From an uncultured Bacteroidales bacterium (lineage in GTDB: Bacteria; Bacteroidota; Bacteroidia; Bacteroidales; F082), in contig CALEMB010000092.1 in NCBI GenBank assembly GCA_937902805.1, forward strand, positions 1 to 9,030: a DNA stretch of 9,030 bases, given 5' to 3'. The translations under genes and the position numbers were made by a program. Position 1 is the stretch's first letter; the number at the start of each line of letters is the position of its first letter. Positions 1 to 7,432 of the stretch are shown here, one piece after another. A model generated the notes under the pieces. It was given only the letters and a program-made list of their open reading frames with translations, ran no database searches and was not told the origin of the DNA.

Positions 1-2
1 TT

Positions 3-1016
3 TCGGTAGGGCGCACATTTGCCAACCCTATTGAGCGACTTTGCTATCAAGGCAAGCGCAGCATGGGAGCATTGGAGTTTGTACCTGCACAAGACAACTA
101 TTTGGAACGAGGCGCTCAATTGGAAATCGATTCTCTTGTTGAAATTGCCCGAGAGGTGCTCGACCAAAAGAAACAGTTGGACTCCAACCTTCACGAAGAC
201 GCCAAAGAAGCCATCGCCAACATCATAAGAGTGGGCACGTCGGCGGGCGGACAACGCGCCAAAGCCGTTATCGCATTCAATGACGAAACAGGTGAAGTAA
301 GAAGCGGACAAATTGACGCACCCGAAGGATTCCAGCATTGGCTCCTGAAATTGGACGGCGTGACCAATGCTGAACTTGGCGACCCGAAACACTATGGACG
401 AATTGAATACGTCTATTCTCTTATGGCTCGCGAAGCGGGTATCGACATGTCCGAATGTCGCCTGATTGAAGAGAATGGTCGTGCCCATTTTATGACCCGT
501 CGCTTCGATCGCGTTAACGGAAACGAGAAAGTCCACATGCAAACGCTTTGCGGCATTGCACACTACGACTACAAAATGCTTCGTGCCTACAGTTACGAGC
601 AGGTTTTCCAAGTGATGCGCCGATTGAGGTTGCCTTACAACCAAGCCGAGGAAATGTTCCGTCGCATGGCTTTCAACGTGATTGCCCGAAACCAAGACGA
701 TCACACCAAAAACATCTCGTTCCTCATGGACAGGCAAGGAAGATGGTCGCTCTCCCCTGCATACGATATATCTTGGGCTTACAATCCCACGGGCACTTGG
801 ACATCAAAGCACCAAATGTCCATCAATGGCAAATGGGAAGGCATCACCCGCGGCGATCTTCTCACTTTTGCAAAAAACATCAACATCAAACAAGCCGATG
901 ACATTATTAATAAGGTAATTGCCGCCATCAGCAAATGGCCAACACTTGCGAAAGAATACGACATTCCCGACAAGACCATTAAGGCCATCGAACAAGCCTT
1001 ATTGCTCAAGATTTAA
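3..1016 (+). CDS. HipA-family serine/threonine kinase toxin (5' end missing)
   Basis: The reading frame is open from the window edge (position 3), so the N-terminal part of the protein lies outside; about 337 residues are visible. The upstream residues (NPIERLCYQGKRSMGALEF) continue smoothly into the family pattern, so the ATG at 63 is internal rather than the start. Counting from that Met, the glycine/serine loop VGTSAGGQRAKA is at 57-68, MTRRFDR at 144-150, the catalytic loop NQDDHTKN at 210-217 and the metal-binding SPAYD at 231-235. These match the HipA kinase fold. Family members are toxins of type II toxin-antitoxin systems; E. coli HipA phosphorylates glutamyl-tRNA synthetase. All visible active-site motifs are intact. 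The antitoxin (HipB-like or HipS-like) is not in the window and would lie upstream. The kinase target cannot be told from sequence. Confidence 0.93.
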   Translation, partial: SVGRTFANPIERLCYQGKRSMGALEFVPAQDNYLERGAQLEIDSLVEIAREVLDQKKQLDSNLHEDAKEAIANIIRVGTSAGGQRAKAVIAFNDETGEVRSGQIDAPEGFQHWLLKLDGVTNAELGDPKHYGRIEYVYSLMAREAGIDMSECRLIEENGRAHFMTRRFDRVNGNEKVHMQTLCGIAHYDYKMLRAYSYEQVFQVMRRLRLPYNQAEEMFRRMAFNVIARNQDDHTKNISFLMDRQGRWSLSPAYDISWAYNPTGTWTSKHQMSINGKWEGITRGDLLTFAKNINIKQADDIINKVIAAISKWPTLAKEYDIPDKTIKAIEQALLLKI

Positions 1017-1057
1017 AGTTTTTTTCCAGCAAAACCCAACCATTCAGAAAAAAGTTG

Positions 1058-1065
1058 TATCTTTG
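1058..1065 (+). promoter_or_regulatory. -7 promoter box of rpsO (TATCTTTG)
   Basis: TATCTTTG matches the Bacteroidetes -7 consensus TAnnTTTG and lies 44 bases before the rpsO start, after the end of the HipA gene. No convincing -33 TTG element is visible at the usual distance. It would give rpsO its own transcript with a short leader. Confidence 0.7.
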
Positions 1066-1109
1066 CAGCCCGTTTAGAACAACAAATTTAGTGTAAAAAG
1101 AAGAAAATT

Positions 1110-1379
1110 ATGTACTTAACTGCAGAAAAGAAATCAGAGATTTTCAGCCAATACGGCAAGAACGCTGCCGATACTGGTTCAGCAGAAGGCCAAATCGCTT
1201 TGTTCACCTACAGAATTAAGCATTTGACTGAACAGACAAAAGTTCACCACAAGGATGTGGCGGCCAAACGTGCGTTGGTTGGCTTGGTAGGTAAGAGAAG
1301 AAAACTTCTCGATTATTTGAAGAGAACCGACATCGAAAGATACCGTAACATCATTAAGGAATTGGGCATCAGAAAGTAA
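1110..1379 (+). CDS. rpsO: 30S ribosomal protein S15
   Basis: This 89-residue protein has the standard length of bacterial S15. Family landmarks are DTGSAEGQIA (21-30), the HHKD turn (46-49) followed by the basic helix with VGKRRKLLDYL (60-70), and a basic C-terminus. S15 binds the central domain of 16S rRNA early in assembly of the small subunit. The ATG is preceded by an A-rich stretch and no Shine-Dalgarno sequence, as usual in Bacteroidetes. The gene has its own -7 box upstream and a strong hairpin terminator downstream, so it is probably mainly monocistronic, although pnp follows on the same strand as in many bacteria. Codon third positions are AT-leaning (8 of 20 G/C in 1164-1223), unlike pnp. 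Confidence 0.98.
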   Translation: MYLTAEKKSEIFSQYGKNAADTGSAEGQIALFTYRIKHLTEQTKVHHKDVAAKRALVGLVGKRRKLLDYLKRTDIERYRNIIKELGIRK

Positions 1380-1406
1380 TACTTTCACCTGCTCAACCGA
1401 AAGCAG

Positions 1407-1435
1407 AAAAAGGCAATCTCACATTGCCTTTTTTT
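1407..1435 (+). terminator. Rho-independent terminator of rpsO
   Basis: AAAAAGGCAAT pairs perfectly with ATTGCCTTTTT around a CTCAC loop, and the T-run continues to 1435. It lies 28 bases after the rpsO stop and separates rpsO from pnp. Confidence 0.9.
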
Positions 1436-1503
1436 GCTATTTATCAAATTGCCCATCAATACGTTAACAAGCTAAGAGAAAACAGTAAAAAATCATTTGA
1501 ATC

Positions 1504-3762
1504 ATGGGTCCACAAGGATTTACACAAACCATCCACATGCCTAACGGTCAGGAGATTACGCTCAACACCGGCCGTTACGCCAAACAGGCCGATGGTTCGG
1601 TGGTGCTGCGTTGCGGCGACACCGTCATCCTGGCCACCGTTTGCTCCGCTACCGAAGTAGCCCCCGAAACCGATTTCTTCCCCCTGTCTGTTGACTATAG
1701 GGAAAAATATTACGCCACGGGCAAGTTCCCCGGCGGTTTCTTCAAGCGCGAGGCCAAGCCCTCCGACTACGAAGTGCTGATTTCGCGCCTCATCGACCGC
1801 GCTTTGCGCCCGCTGTTCCCCGATGACTATCATGCCGAGACCATCGTGCAGGTCAACCTCCTGTCGAACGACAAGGACCAGACCCCCGATGCCCTCGCAG
1901 CTTTGGCTGCCTCTGCCGCCATCTGCGTGTCCGACATCCCCTTCCATGGCCCGATTTCGGAAGTGCGCGTGGCCCTCATCGGCGATGAATACGTCATTAA
2001 CCCGACCTTCGCCCAGATGGAGGAAGCCCGCCTCGAACTGATGGTGGCCGCCTCCATGAAAGACATCTGCATGGTGGAAGGCGAATGCAAGGAAGTGAGC
2101 GAACAAGAGATGCTCGGCGCCCTGAAAGCCGCCCACGAAGCCATCAAGATCCAATGCCAAGCTCAGATTGAGCTCATGGAACAGGTCAACAAGGCCAAGC
2201 GCGAATACTGCCACGAGGTGAACGACGACAACCTCCGTGCCGAAATCGAAGCCAACTGCTACCAGCCTTGCTACGACTTCGCCCTCACCGGTTGCGCCGA
2301 CAAGCACCTCCGCGAAGAGACCTTCAGCGGCATCCTTGACAAATATCTCGAAAAATATACCGAAGAAGAACTTGAGACTGTGAAACCGCTCGCCAAGCGT
2401 TACTTCCACGATGTGGAACGCTCGGCAGTGCGTAACGCCGTCCTCAACGAGCGCATCCGCCTCGATGGCCGTAAGACCAACGAGGTGCGTCCCATCTGGA
2501 CCGAAGTCGACGTGCTGCCCAAGGCCCACGGCTCGGCTGTGTTCACCCGTGGTGAGACCCAGGCTCTGGTCACCGTCACCCTCGGCACCAAGCTCGACGA
2601 GCAGACCCTCGACGGCGCCGTGGTGGAAGGCACCAAGAACTTCACGCTGCACTACAACTTCCCCGGCTTTGCCACTGGCGAGGCCAAGGCTGCACGCAGC
2701 ACCAGCCGCCGCGAAATCGGTCACGGCAACCTTGCTGAGCGCGCCCTCAAGACGATGGTGCCGCACGACGAGACTATGCCTTACACCATCCGTATCGTGA
2801 GCGACATCCTCGAATCCAACGGTTCATCCTCTATGGCCTCCGTGTGCGGTGGCTGCCTCGCCCTGATGGACGCTGGCGTGCCGATGCGCAAGCCCGTCGC
2901 TGGCGTGGCCATGGGTATGATTTCTGACAGCGAAACCGGCAAATACGCCATCCTCACCGACATCCTCGGCGACGAGGACCACCTCGGCGACATGGACTTC
3001 AAGGTCACCGGTACCCGCGACGGTATCACCGCCTGCCAGATGGACATCAAGGTCGATGGCCTCTCCTACGAGGTGCTGACCGAAGCCTTGGAGCAAGCCC
3101 GTCAAGGCCGCCTCCACATCCTCGACGAGATGGCCAAGACCATCTCAGAGCCGCGTTCCGACTACAAGGAGTTCGTGCCTCGCATCGAGACCATGTATAT
3201 CCCGAAGGATATGATCGGTGCCGTCATCGGCCCTGGTGGAAAGGTCATCCAAGAGATGCAGAAGCAGACCAACACTGTCATCGTCATCACCGAAGACGAG
3301 CAGAAGGGTATCGTGGAGATTGCCTCACAGAACAAGGAAGACATCGAAGCTTGCAAGGCCAAGATCAAGGCCATCGTGCAAGTGCCCGAAGTTGGCGAGG
3401 TCTACCACGGCAAGATCGTTTCCATCATGGCCTTTGGTGCCTTTGTGGAAATCATCCCCAACAAGGACGGCCTGCTCCACATCTCCGAAATCGACTGGAA
3501 GCGTTACGAGACCATGGAAGAGACGGGCCTGAAGGAAGGCGACGAAATCGATGTGAAGCTCATCGAAATCGACGAAAAGACCGGCAAGCTACGTTTGTCG
3601 CACCGTGCCCTGCTCCCCAAGCCGGAAGGCTATGAGGAGAAGAAAGGCGGCAACGGCCCACGTCCTGGTGGTCCGCGTCCTGGCGGTCATGGTAACGGTC
3701 GTCCTGGTGGTGGTCATGGCAATGGCAACCATAGTGGCAACGGCGGTCCCCGCAGACATTAA
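1504..3762 (+). CDS. pnp: polyribonucleotide nucleotidyltransferase (PNPase)
   Basis: The 752-residue protein has the full PNPase architecture. The first RNase PH-like domain (about 10-145) contains FFKREAKPSDYEVLISRLIDR. An all-alpha linker follows (about 150-310). The second, catalytic RNase PH-like domain (about 315-550) has the phosphate-binding SSS at 441-443 and ILGDEDHLGDMDFK ending at K500; D492, D498 and K500 align with the metal-binding residues of E. coli PNPase. A KH domain has GPGG at 576-579, and an S1 domain spans about 631-702. It degrades RNA 3' to 5' with phosphate, working as a ring-shaped trimer. After S1 there is a low-complexity Gly/Arg/His/Asn tail (about 715-752), making it longer than the 711 residues of E. 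coli. No clear TAnnTTTG box was found in the 68 bases after the rpsO terminator. Codons are strongly G/C-ending (16 of 20 in 2461-2520), consistent with high expression. Confidence 0.99.
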   Translation: MGPQGFTQTIHMPNGQEITLNTGRYAKQADGSVVLRCGDTVILATVCSATEVAPETDFFPLSVDYREKYYATGKFPGGFFKREAKPSDYEVLISRLIDRALRPLFPDDYHAETIVQVNLLSNDKDQTPDALAALAASAAICVSDIPFHGPISEVRVALIGDEYVINPTFAQMEEARLELMVAASMKDICMVEGECKEVSEQEMLGALKAAHEAIKIQCQAQIELMEQVNKAKREYCHEVNDDNLRAEIEANCYQPCYDFALTGCADKHLREETFSGILDKYLEKYTEEELETVKPLAKRYFHDVERSAVRNAVLNERIRLDGRKTNEVRPIWTEVDVLPKAHGSAVFTRGETQALVTVTLGTKLDEQTLDGAVVEGTKNFTLHYNFPGFATGEAKAARSTSRREIGHGNLAERALKTMVPHDETMPYTIRIVSDILESNGSSSMASVCGGCLALMDAGVPMRKPVAGVAMGMISDSETGKYAILTDILGDEDHLGDMDFKVTGTRDGITACQMDIKVDGLSYEVLTEALEQARQGRLHILDEMAKTISEPRSDYKEFVPRIETMYIPKDMIGAVIGPGGKVIQEMQKQTNTVIVITEDEQKGIVEIASQNKEDIEACKAKIKAIVQVPEVGEVYHGKIVSIMAFGAFVEIIPNKDGLLHISEIDWKRYETMEETGLKEGDEIDVKLIEIDEKTGKLRLSHRALLPKPEGYEEKKGGNGPRPGGPRPGGHGNGRPGGGHGNGNHSGNGGPRRH

Positions 3763-3777
3763 TTAACGAAAGGAATC

Positions 3778-3806
3778 CTGGCGGGTTTCAAGGCCCGCCA
3801 GCTTTT
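3778..3806 (+). terminator. hairpin between pnp and rpoD, weak terminator or attenuator
   Basis: CTGGCGGG pairs perfectly with CCCGCCAG (8 bp) around an 8-base loop, followed by only CTTTTA. The stem is strong but the T-run is short. It lies 15 bases after the pnp stop and 28 bases before rpoD. Because no TAnnTTTG box is visible between the two genes, rpoD may partly depend on transcripts passing this hairpin. It may also protect the 3' end of the pnp mRNA. Confidence 0.65.
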
Positions 3807-3834
3807 ACATATTCAAAGAACTAAACAAACTTAA

Positions 3835-4698
3835 ATGAGGCAGTTAAAGATTACGAAGCAGGTGACGAACCGTGAGACCGCGTCTCTCGACAAGTACCTG
3901 CAAGAGATTGGTAAGGTTGAGCTGATTTCGGCTGAAGAAGAGGTTGAATTGGCCCAGCGTATCAAGCAAGGCGACAAAATCGCATTGGAAAAACTCACCA
4001 AGGCCAACTTGCGCTTTGTAGTCTCCGTAGCAAAACAGTATCAGAACCAAGGCCTTAGTCTTCCCGACTTAATCAACGAAGGCAACTTGGGTCTGATCAA
4101 AGCCGCACAACGTTTCGACGAAACCAGAGGTTTCAAGTTCATTTCCTATGCCGTGTGGTGGATTCGTCAGTCCATCCTACAGGCTTTGGCCGAACAATCC
4201 CGTATTGTCCGTCTCCCCCTGAACAAAATCGGTTCCATCAACAAAATCAACAAGACTTACGCCAAGTTAGAGCAAGAGTTTGAGCGTGAACCCAATGCAG
4301 AGGAGATTGCCGAGGTGCTGGAAATCACGGAGCAGGAGGTGAAAGAGTCGATGAAGAACGCCGGTCGCCACATCTCGATGGACGCACCGCTCGTGCAGGA
4401 TGAAGACAACACCATGTACGACGTGCTGAAGAGCGAGGAGGCCCCGACGCCTGAGACCGAGCTTCTGTATGAGTCGTTGCGCAAAGAAATTGACCGAGCC
4501 ATCTCCACCCTGACGCAGAGGGAGCAGGATGTCGTCCGCCTGTATTTCGGGCTGAACGGCAGCCACCCGATGACGTTGGAAGAGATCGGTGAGAAATTCG
4601 ACCTGACGCGCGAGCGCGTGCGCCAGATCAAGGAAAAGGCCATACGCCGGTTGAAACACACCAGCCGCAGCAAGATCCTGAAGAGTTATCTCGGTTAA
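3835..4698 (+). CDS. rpoD: primary RNA polymerase sigma factor (sigma-70, Bacteroidetes short form)
   Basis: At 287 residues this is the short primary sigma factor typical of Bacteroidetes, lacking region 1.1 and the large non-conserved insert of E. coli sigma-70. Region 1.2 (about 17-47, SLDKYLQEIGKVELI) is followed by region 2 (about 50-120), with the core-binding LPDLINEGNLGLI and the -10-reading helix FISYAVWWIRQSI (102-114). Region 3 covers about 121-200. Region 4 ends in the helix-turn-helix MTLEEIGEKFDLTRERVRQI (246-265), which reads the upstream promoter element. It directs transcription of most genes and is the factor expected to recognise the TAnnTTTG boxes seen here. The ATG at 3835 (MRQLKITKQVTNRE) matches the conserved N-terminus of the family. 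There is no Shine-Dalgarno sequence. It follows pnp by 72 bases and ends at a strong terminator. Confidence 0.98.
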   Translation: MRQLKITKQVTNRETASLDKYLQEIGKVELISAEEEVELAQRIKQGDKIALEKLTKANLRFVVSVAKQYQNQGLSLPDLINEGNLGLIKAAQRFDETRGFKFISYAVWWIRQSILQALAEQSRIVRLPLNKIGSINKINKTYAKLEQEFEREPNAEEIAEVLEITEQEVKESMKNAGRHISMDAPLVQDEDNTMYDVLKSEEAPTPETELLYESLRKEIDRAISTLTQREQDVVRLYFGLNGSHPMTLEEIGEKFDLTRERVRQIKEKAIRRLKHTSRSKILKSYLG

Positions 4699-4705
4699 AG
4701 AATCG

Positions 4706-4740
4706 AAAACGCCTCTCAAAATTTTGAGGGGCGTTTTTTT
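4706..4740 (+). terminator. Rho-independent terminator of rpoD
   Basis: A 16-bp inverted repeat (one G-T pair, no mismatch) spans 4706-4737, with AAAACGCC pairing to GGCGTTTT and TCTCAAAA pairing to TTTTGAGG. The T-run goes to 4740. It begins 7 bases after the rpoD stop. Its core (GCCTCTCAAAATTTTG) recurs in the terminator at 7693-7723. Confidence 0.92.
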
Positions 4741-4753
4741 GTAGTTAGTTTTT

Positions 4754-4806
4754 ATCAAAAACTATGAAAAAATCAAAATTATTATGACTATTTCATAGTT
4801 TTTGAT
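4754..4806. repeat. 16-bp perfect inverted repeat in the promoter of the first AAA ATPase
   Basis: ATCAAAAACTATGAAA (4754-4769) is the exact reverse complement of TTTCATAGTTTTTGAT (4791-4806), with a 21-base spacer. The right arm touches the -7 box at 4807, so a protein bound to it would cover the -33 region. A smaller palindrome, ACTAT-TTC-ATAGT (4787-4799), overlaps the right arm. There is no T-run after it, so it is not a simple terminator. Operator or recognition site is an inference. Confidence 0.85.
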
Positions 4807-4814
4807 TATTTTTG
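4807..4814 (+). promoter_or_regulatory. -7 promoter box of the first AAA ATPase (TATTTTTG)
   Basis: TATTTTTG matches TAnnTTTG and lies 20 bases before the ATG at 4835, predicting a leader of only about 10-15 bases. It directly abuts the inverted repeat. Its position also argues against the in-frame TTG at 4802 as the start codon. Confidence 0.7.
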
Positions 4815-4834
4815 CCCTCAAAATAGGCAAAACC

Positions 4835-6187
4835 ATGAAAAGGAAAATTACTGAGGAACTCCTTGCTTGGAAAAACAAGATCGACCATAAGCCCCTCGTC
4901 TTGAATGGAGCGCGACAAGTTGGAAAGTCGTATATTCTAGAAGAGTTCGGCAAACAATACTACAAGAATTACATTAGAATCAGCTTGGACCTTGTTCCGA
5001 ACATCAGGGAATTTCTGAGCAAGACCATTGAGCCTTTGGAAATCATTGCCTATCTTGAGTCAATGTACAACATAAGGATCTTACCTCATGAAACATTGGT
5101 TATTCTTGATGAGATTCAAGACTGTAAACGAGCTTTGCTTGCCCTCAAGTATTTCAAGGAAGACCACCCTGAATATGACATCGCTGCAGCTGGAAGCTTG
5201 TTGGGCATCGCCGTCAACAAAGGGGAAAGGAATAGTGAAAACGGATCAAGAAACTATCAGGAAAACGACGAACCTTTCTCCTATCCCGTAGGGAAAGTGG
5301 ACGAATTTACGCTTTACCCTATGGATTTCGAGGAATTCCTTTGGGCCATGGATCATCACATCCTTGCCGAAACCATTAAAAAGCATTACGAAACCGACTC
5401 CCCTATGCCCGACTCCGTTCACGCAATGGCGTTGGACCTTTACCAAAAATACCTGATTGTTGGAGGAATGCCCGAAAGCATCTCTAAATATGTCGAAACC
5501 CACAGTTATCTCGAATCCAGGATGATACAGCAATCCATCCTTCTTGGCTACAATACCGACATGGGAAAATATGCCAAGCCTGCCACCACCGTGAAGATTA
5601 GGGCGTGTTTCAACTCCATTCCCTCGCAACTCGCCAAGGAAAATAGGAAGTTCCAATACAAACTGGCCCAAAAAGGCGGCACGGCGGCAGTTTTCGGTGA
5701 GGCCATCGAATGGTTGCTCCAAGCCGGTGCCATACTCCGTTGCAAACTGATTTCACATGGTTTTGTCCCCATTTCAGCACAAGAGGACGACAGCGATTTC
5801 AAGATTTACCTGTTGGACGTGGGATTGCTAAACGCCAAAGCTGAGATTCCTGCCCAACTACTCCTATCATCCATTGAAAGCGACAACACTTTCCTTGGAT
5901 CAGTAGCAGAAAACTATGTCGGACAAGCACTGACTGCCAACGGCATCGCTCTACGGTACTGGAAAAACGGAAACACTGGCGAGGTGGATTTCATTATCCA
6001 AAACGGACTTGAGGTAATTCCTGTAGAGGTTAAAAAAGGCAAAAAAGTAAAAGCCATCAGCATGAATGACTTCAAGAAAAAGTACGATTGTTCCGTAGGA
6101 TACCGCATTTCAAGCAAGAATTTTGGTTTTGCCAATGGCATCAAGTCTATTCCCTTGTATGCAGCTTTCTGCATTAAGACAGAGTAA
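4835..6187 (+). CDS. AAA ATPase with C-terminal DUF4143 (nuclease-like) domain
   Basis: The 450-residue protein has an N-terminal AAA_14-type ATPase domain: Walker A GARQVGKS (25-32), Walker B TLVILDE (87-93) and a sensor stretch AAAGSLLGI (117-125). PVGKVDEFTLYPMDFEEFL (151-169) is typical of the family. An insertion-like hydrophilic stretch (about 129-148) precedes it. The C-terminal DUF4143 part ends with GEVDF (382-386) and VIPVEVKKG (394-402); D385...E398-x-K400 has the form of a PD-(D/E)XK nuclease site. Family members are abundant in Bacteroidetes and archaea, and their cellular role is not established. The start is taken at the ATG at 4835, because an in-frame TTG at 4802 lies upstream of the promoter box. 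No Shine-Dalgarno sequence is visible. The gene stands alone between the rpoD terminator and a hairpin, and converges on another ATPase gene. Both ATPase and nuclease-like motifs look intact. Confidence 0.92.
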   Translation: MKRKITEELLAWKNKIDHKPLVLNGARQVGKSYILEEFGKQYYKNYIRISLDLVPNIREFLSKTIEPLEIIAYLESMYNIRILPHETLVILDEIQDCKRALLALKYFKEDHPEYDIAAAGSLLGIAVNKGERNSENGSRNYQENDEPFSYPVGKVDEFTLYPMDFEEFLWAMDHHILAETIKKHYETDSPMPDSVHAMALDLYQKYLIVGGMPESISKYVETHSYLESRMIQQSILLGYNTDMGKYAKPATTVKIRACFNSIPSQLAKENRKFQYKLAQKGGTAAVFGEAIEWLLQAGAILRCKLISHGFVPISAQEDDSDFKIYLLDVGLLNAKAEIPAQLLLSSIESDNTFLGSVAENYVGQALTANGIALRYWKNGNTGEVDFIIQNGLEVIPVEVKKGKKVKAISMNDFKKKYDCSVGYRISSKNFGFANGIKSIPLYAAFCIKTE

Positions 6188-6188
6188 A

Positions 6189-6245
6189 CACAAAAATGCC
6201 ACTCAAATTTTTGGGTCATGTGGACATTTTGAGTGGTGATTTGTG
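6189..6245 (-). terminator. hairpin between convergent ATPase genes, likely terminator of the minus-strand gene
   Basis: CCACTCAAA (6199-6207) pairs with TTTGAGTGG (6228-6236), and an outer stem CACAAA (6189-6194) pairs with TTTGTG (6240-6245), with a small internal loop and a 20-base apical loop. Read on the minus strand, the inner stem is followed by TTTTT, which suits termination of the gene ending at 6256. On the plus strand only TTT follows. It fills the 68-base gap between the two stop codons. Confidence 0.65.
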
Positions 6246-6255
6246 CCTCAAAAGG

Positions 6256-7428
6256 TTAATAAGTCAAGCCGAAATGCCATAGCGGAACGATTATTCCGTG
6301 GCCGAATTCAATGTCGTCTTTTACAACGATGCCATTGGGAATGTCGTGGATTTGCTTCTTCCCTTTATTGCGCCCACCAACCTCAAAAGTATAATCATCG
6401 ACAACGAAGTCCGATTCCCTTGATGCAAGCACTTTGTGCATCACCCGCATCTGATTGTAGAAAAATGTCTCACGCAAGTGGCCTATTTCGGGCCTTCCAT
6501 TGGCCAAAACCGTCATCAAACTCGGATTATCGACATACACCTTTTCCACTTTTCCCAAGCCACGCAAACCACCAGTATCGTCGCGCAGCAAGCCAATCAT
6601 TCCCGCCTTTTCGAGATAAACCAAATAATCGGGCACATTGTTCTTGCTGATATGCAACTCGGTGGCGAGGCTATCGGCATTGGGTTTGTAAGGTGCCAAT
6701 TCCGCAATCACCGCAAGCATTTGTTTCAGTTTTCGCGCCGTAGATGCCAACATATCAGCATATTGCGGAATATCAGAGTCAATCGTCTGCGAAATAATCT
6801 GCTCCATCCTGATGGCAAATCCGCTTTCCTTGGCGAAGGGATAATAGCCGAAAGCCAGATACTCACGGAACAAAGGCAAAGGATGCGGAATAGGCAATTC
6901 AACCTTATGCGAAAGTATTTCTTCTAAGGAATATGTTTCCGTCTTCACATCATGGAACAGTTCAAGATACTCGCGAAACGACAATCCCTGCATGGAATAC
7001 ATTAAGGCACGGCGACTGAGGTCAGCCTCGCCTTTCGTAATGTCGAGCACGGAAGAACCTGTGAAGACAACATGCAAATCAGGATGGACGTCATAAATCT
7101 GCTTCAACTCTCGTGACCAATTGCGGTATTTGTGCGCCTCGTCGATATAGAGATGGGTGCCACCCTCTTTCACGAAGTCGTCCGCCAAATCCACCAGACT
7201 ATGGTTGGCGAAATAAGTATGGTCTGCCGAAACATAAAGCCAAAATCCATTCTCACGATGCGCCTTGAGACGTTGCAGCAGCATGGTCGACTTGCCCACG
7301 CCTCGCGGCCCAACAATACCAACCAATCGGCTGTTCCAATCAATGCGGTCGGCCATATAGCGCACGAAGTCCGTCGGCGTTTGGCGCAGCATCTCCTCCA
7401 TATAGGCAATCAAAGTGTTGTCAATCAT
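6256..7428 (-). CDS. AAA ATPase with C-terminal DUF4143-type domain (EVGG variant)
   Basis: The 390-residue protein starts with Walker A GPRGVGKS (40-47). Walker B HLYIDEAHKY (92-101) and the sensor VVFTGSS (120-126) follow, then FREYLELF (151-158). A probable winged-helix stretch spans about 230-290 (SLATELHISKNNVPDYLVYL, 253-272). The C-terminus has DDYTFEVGGRNKGKKQI (344-360), a variant nuclease-like motif (D, E349, downstream K and Q), and ends GHGIIVPLWHFGLTY. It is a different subtype from the ATPase at 4835-6187, whose motif is EVDF...EVK, so the two are not recent duplicates. The biological role of the family is unknown; ATP-driven DNA handling or nuclease action is inferred from the motifs. 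The ATG at 7428 is set by a strong AAGGAGG four bases upstream, which is unusual in this phylum. The promoter carries tandem repeats. Confidence 0.92.
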   Translation of the reverse strand: MIDNTLIAYMEEMLRQTPTDFVRYMADRIDWNSRLVGIVGPRGVGKSTMLLQRLKAHRENGFWLYVSADHTYFANHSLVDLADDFVKEGGTHLYIDEAHKYRNWSRELKQIYDVHPDLHVVFTGSSVLDITKGEADLSRRALMYSMQGLSFREYLELFHDVKTETYSLEEILSHKVELPIPHPLPLFREYLAFGYYPFAKESGFAIRMEQIISQTIDSDIPQYADMLASTARKLKQMLAVIAELAPYKPNADSLATELHISKNNVPDYLVYLEKAGMIGLLRDDTGGLRGLGKVEKVYVDNPSLMTVLANGRPEIGHLRETFFYNQMRVMHKVLASRESDFVVDDYTFEVGGRNKGKKQIHDIPNGIVVKDDIEFGHGIIVPLWHFGLTY

Positions 7429-7432
7429 ATTT

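Noticed and set aside
1456..2766. Long (436-codon) open frame on the minus strand opposite pnp
   Set aside because: It lies entirely over a certain pnp gene and its His/Gly/Val/Ala-rich translation is the expected mirror of G/C-ending codons; no promoter or family motif is visible.
4257..4758. Minus-strand open frames opposite rpoD (138 and 163 codons)
   Set aside because: They are shadows of a well-conserved sigma factor gene; the longer one begins inside the inverted repeat and runs through the terminator.
4741..4806. Terminal inverted repeats of a small transposable element
   Set aside because: The arms enclose only 21 bases with no coding content and no flanking target-site duplication; a promoter-associated site fits better.
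4802..4834. Extended start (TTG at 4802) for the first ATPase
   Set aside because: The TTG lies inside the inverted repeat and upstream of the probable transcription start; MKRKITEELL from 4835 matches the usual beginning of the family.
5246..5722. Minus-strand frame of 158 codons opposite the first ATPase
   Set aside because: It overlaps conserved coding sequence and shows no independent family motif or start signal.
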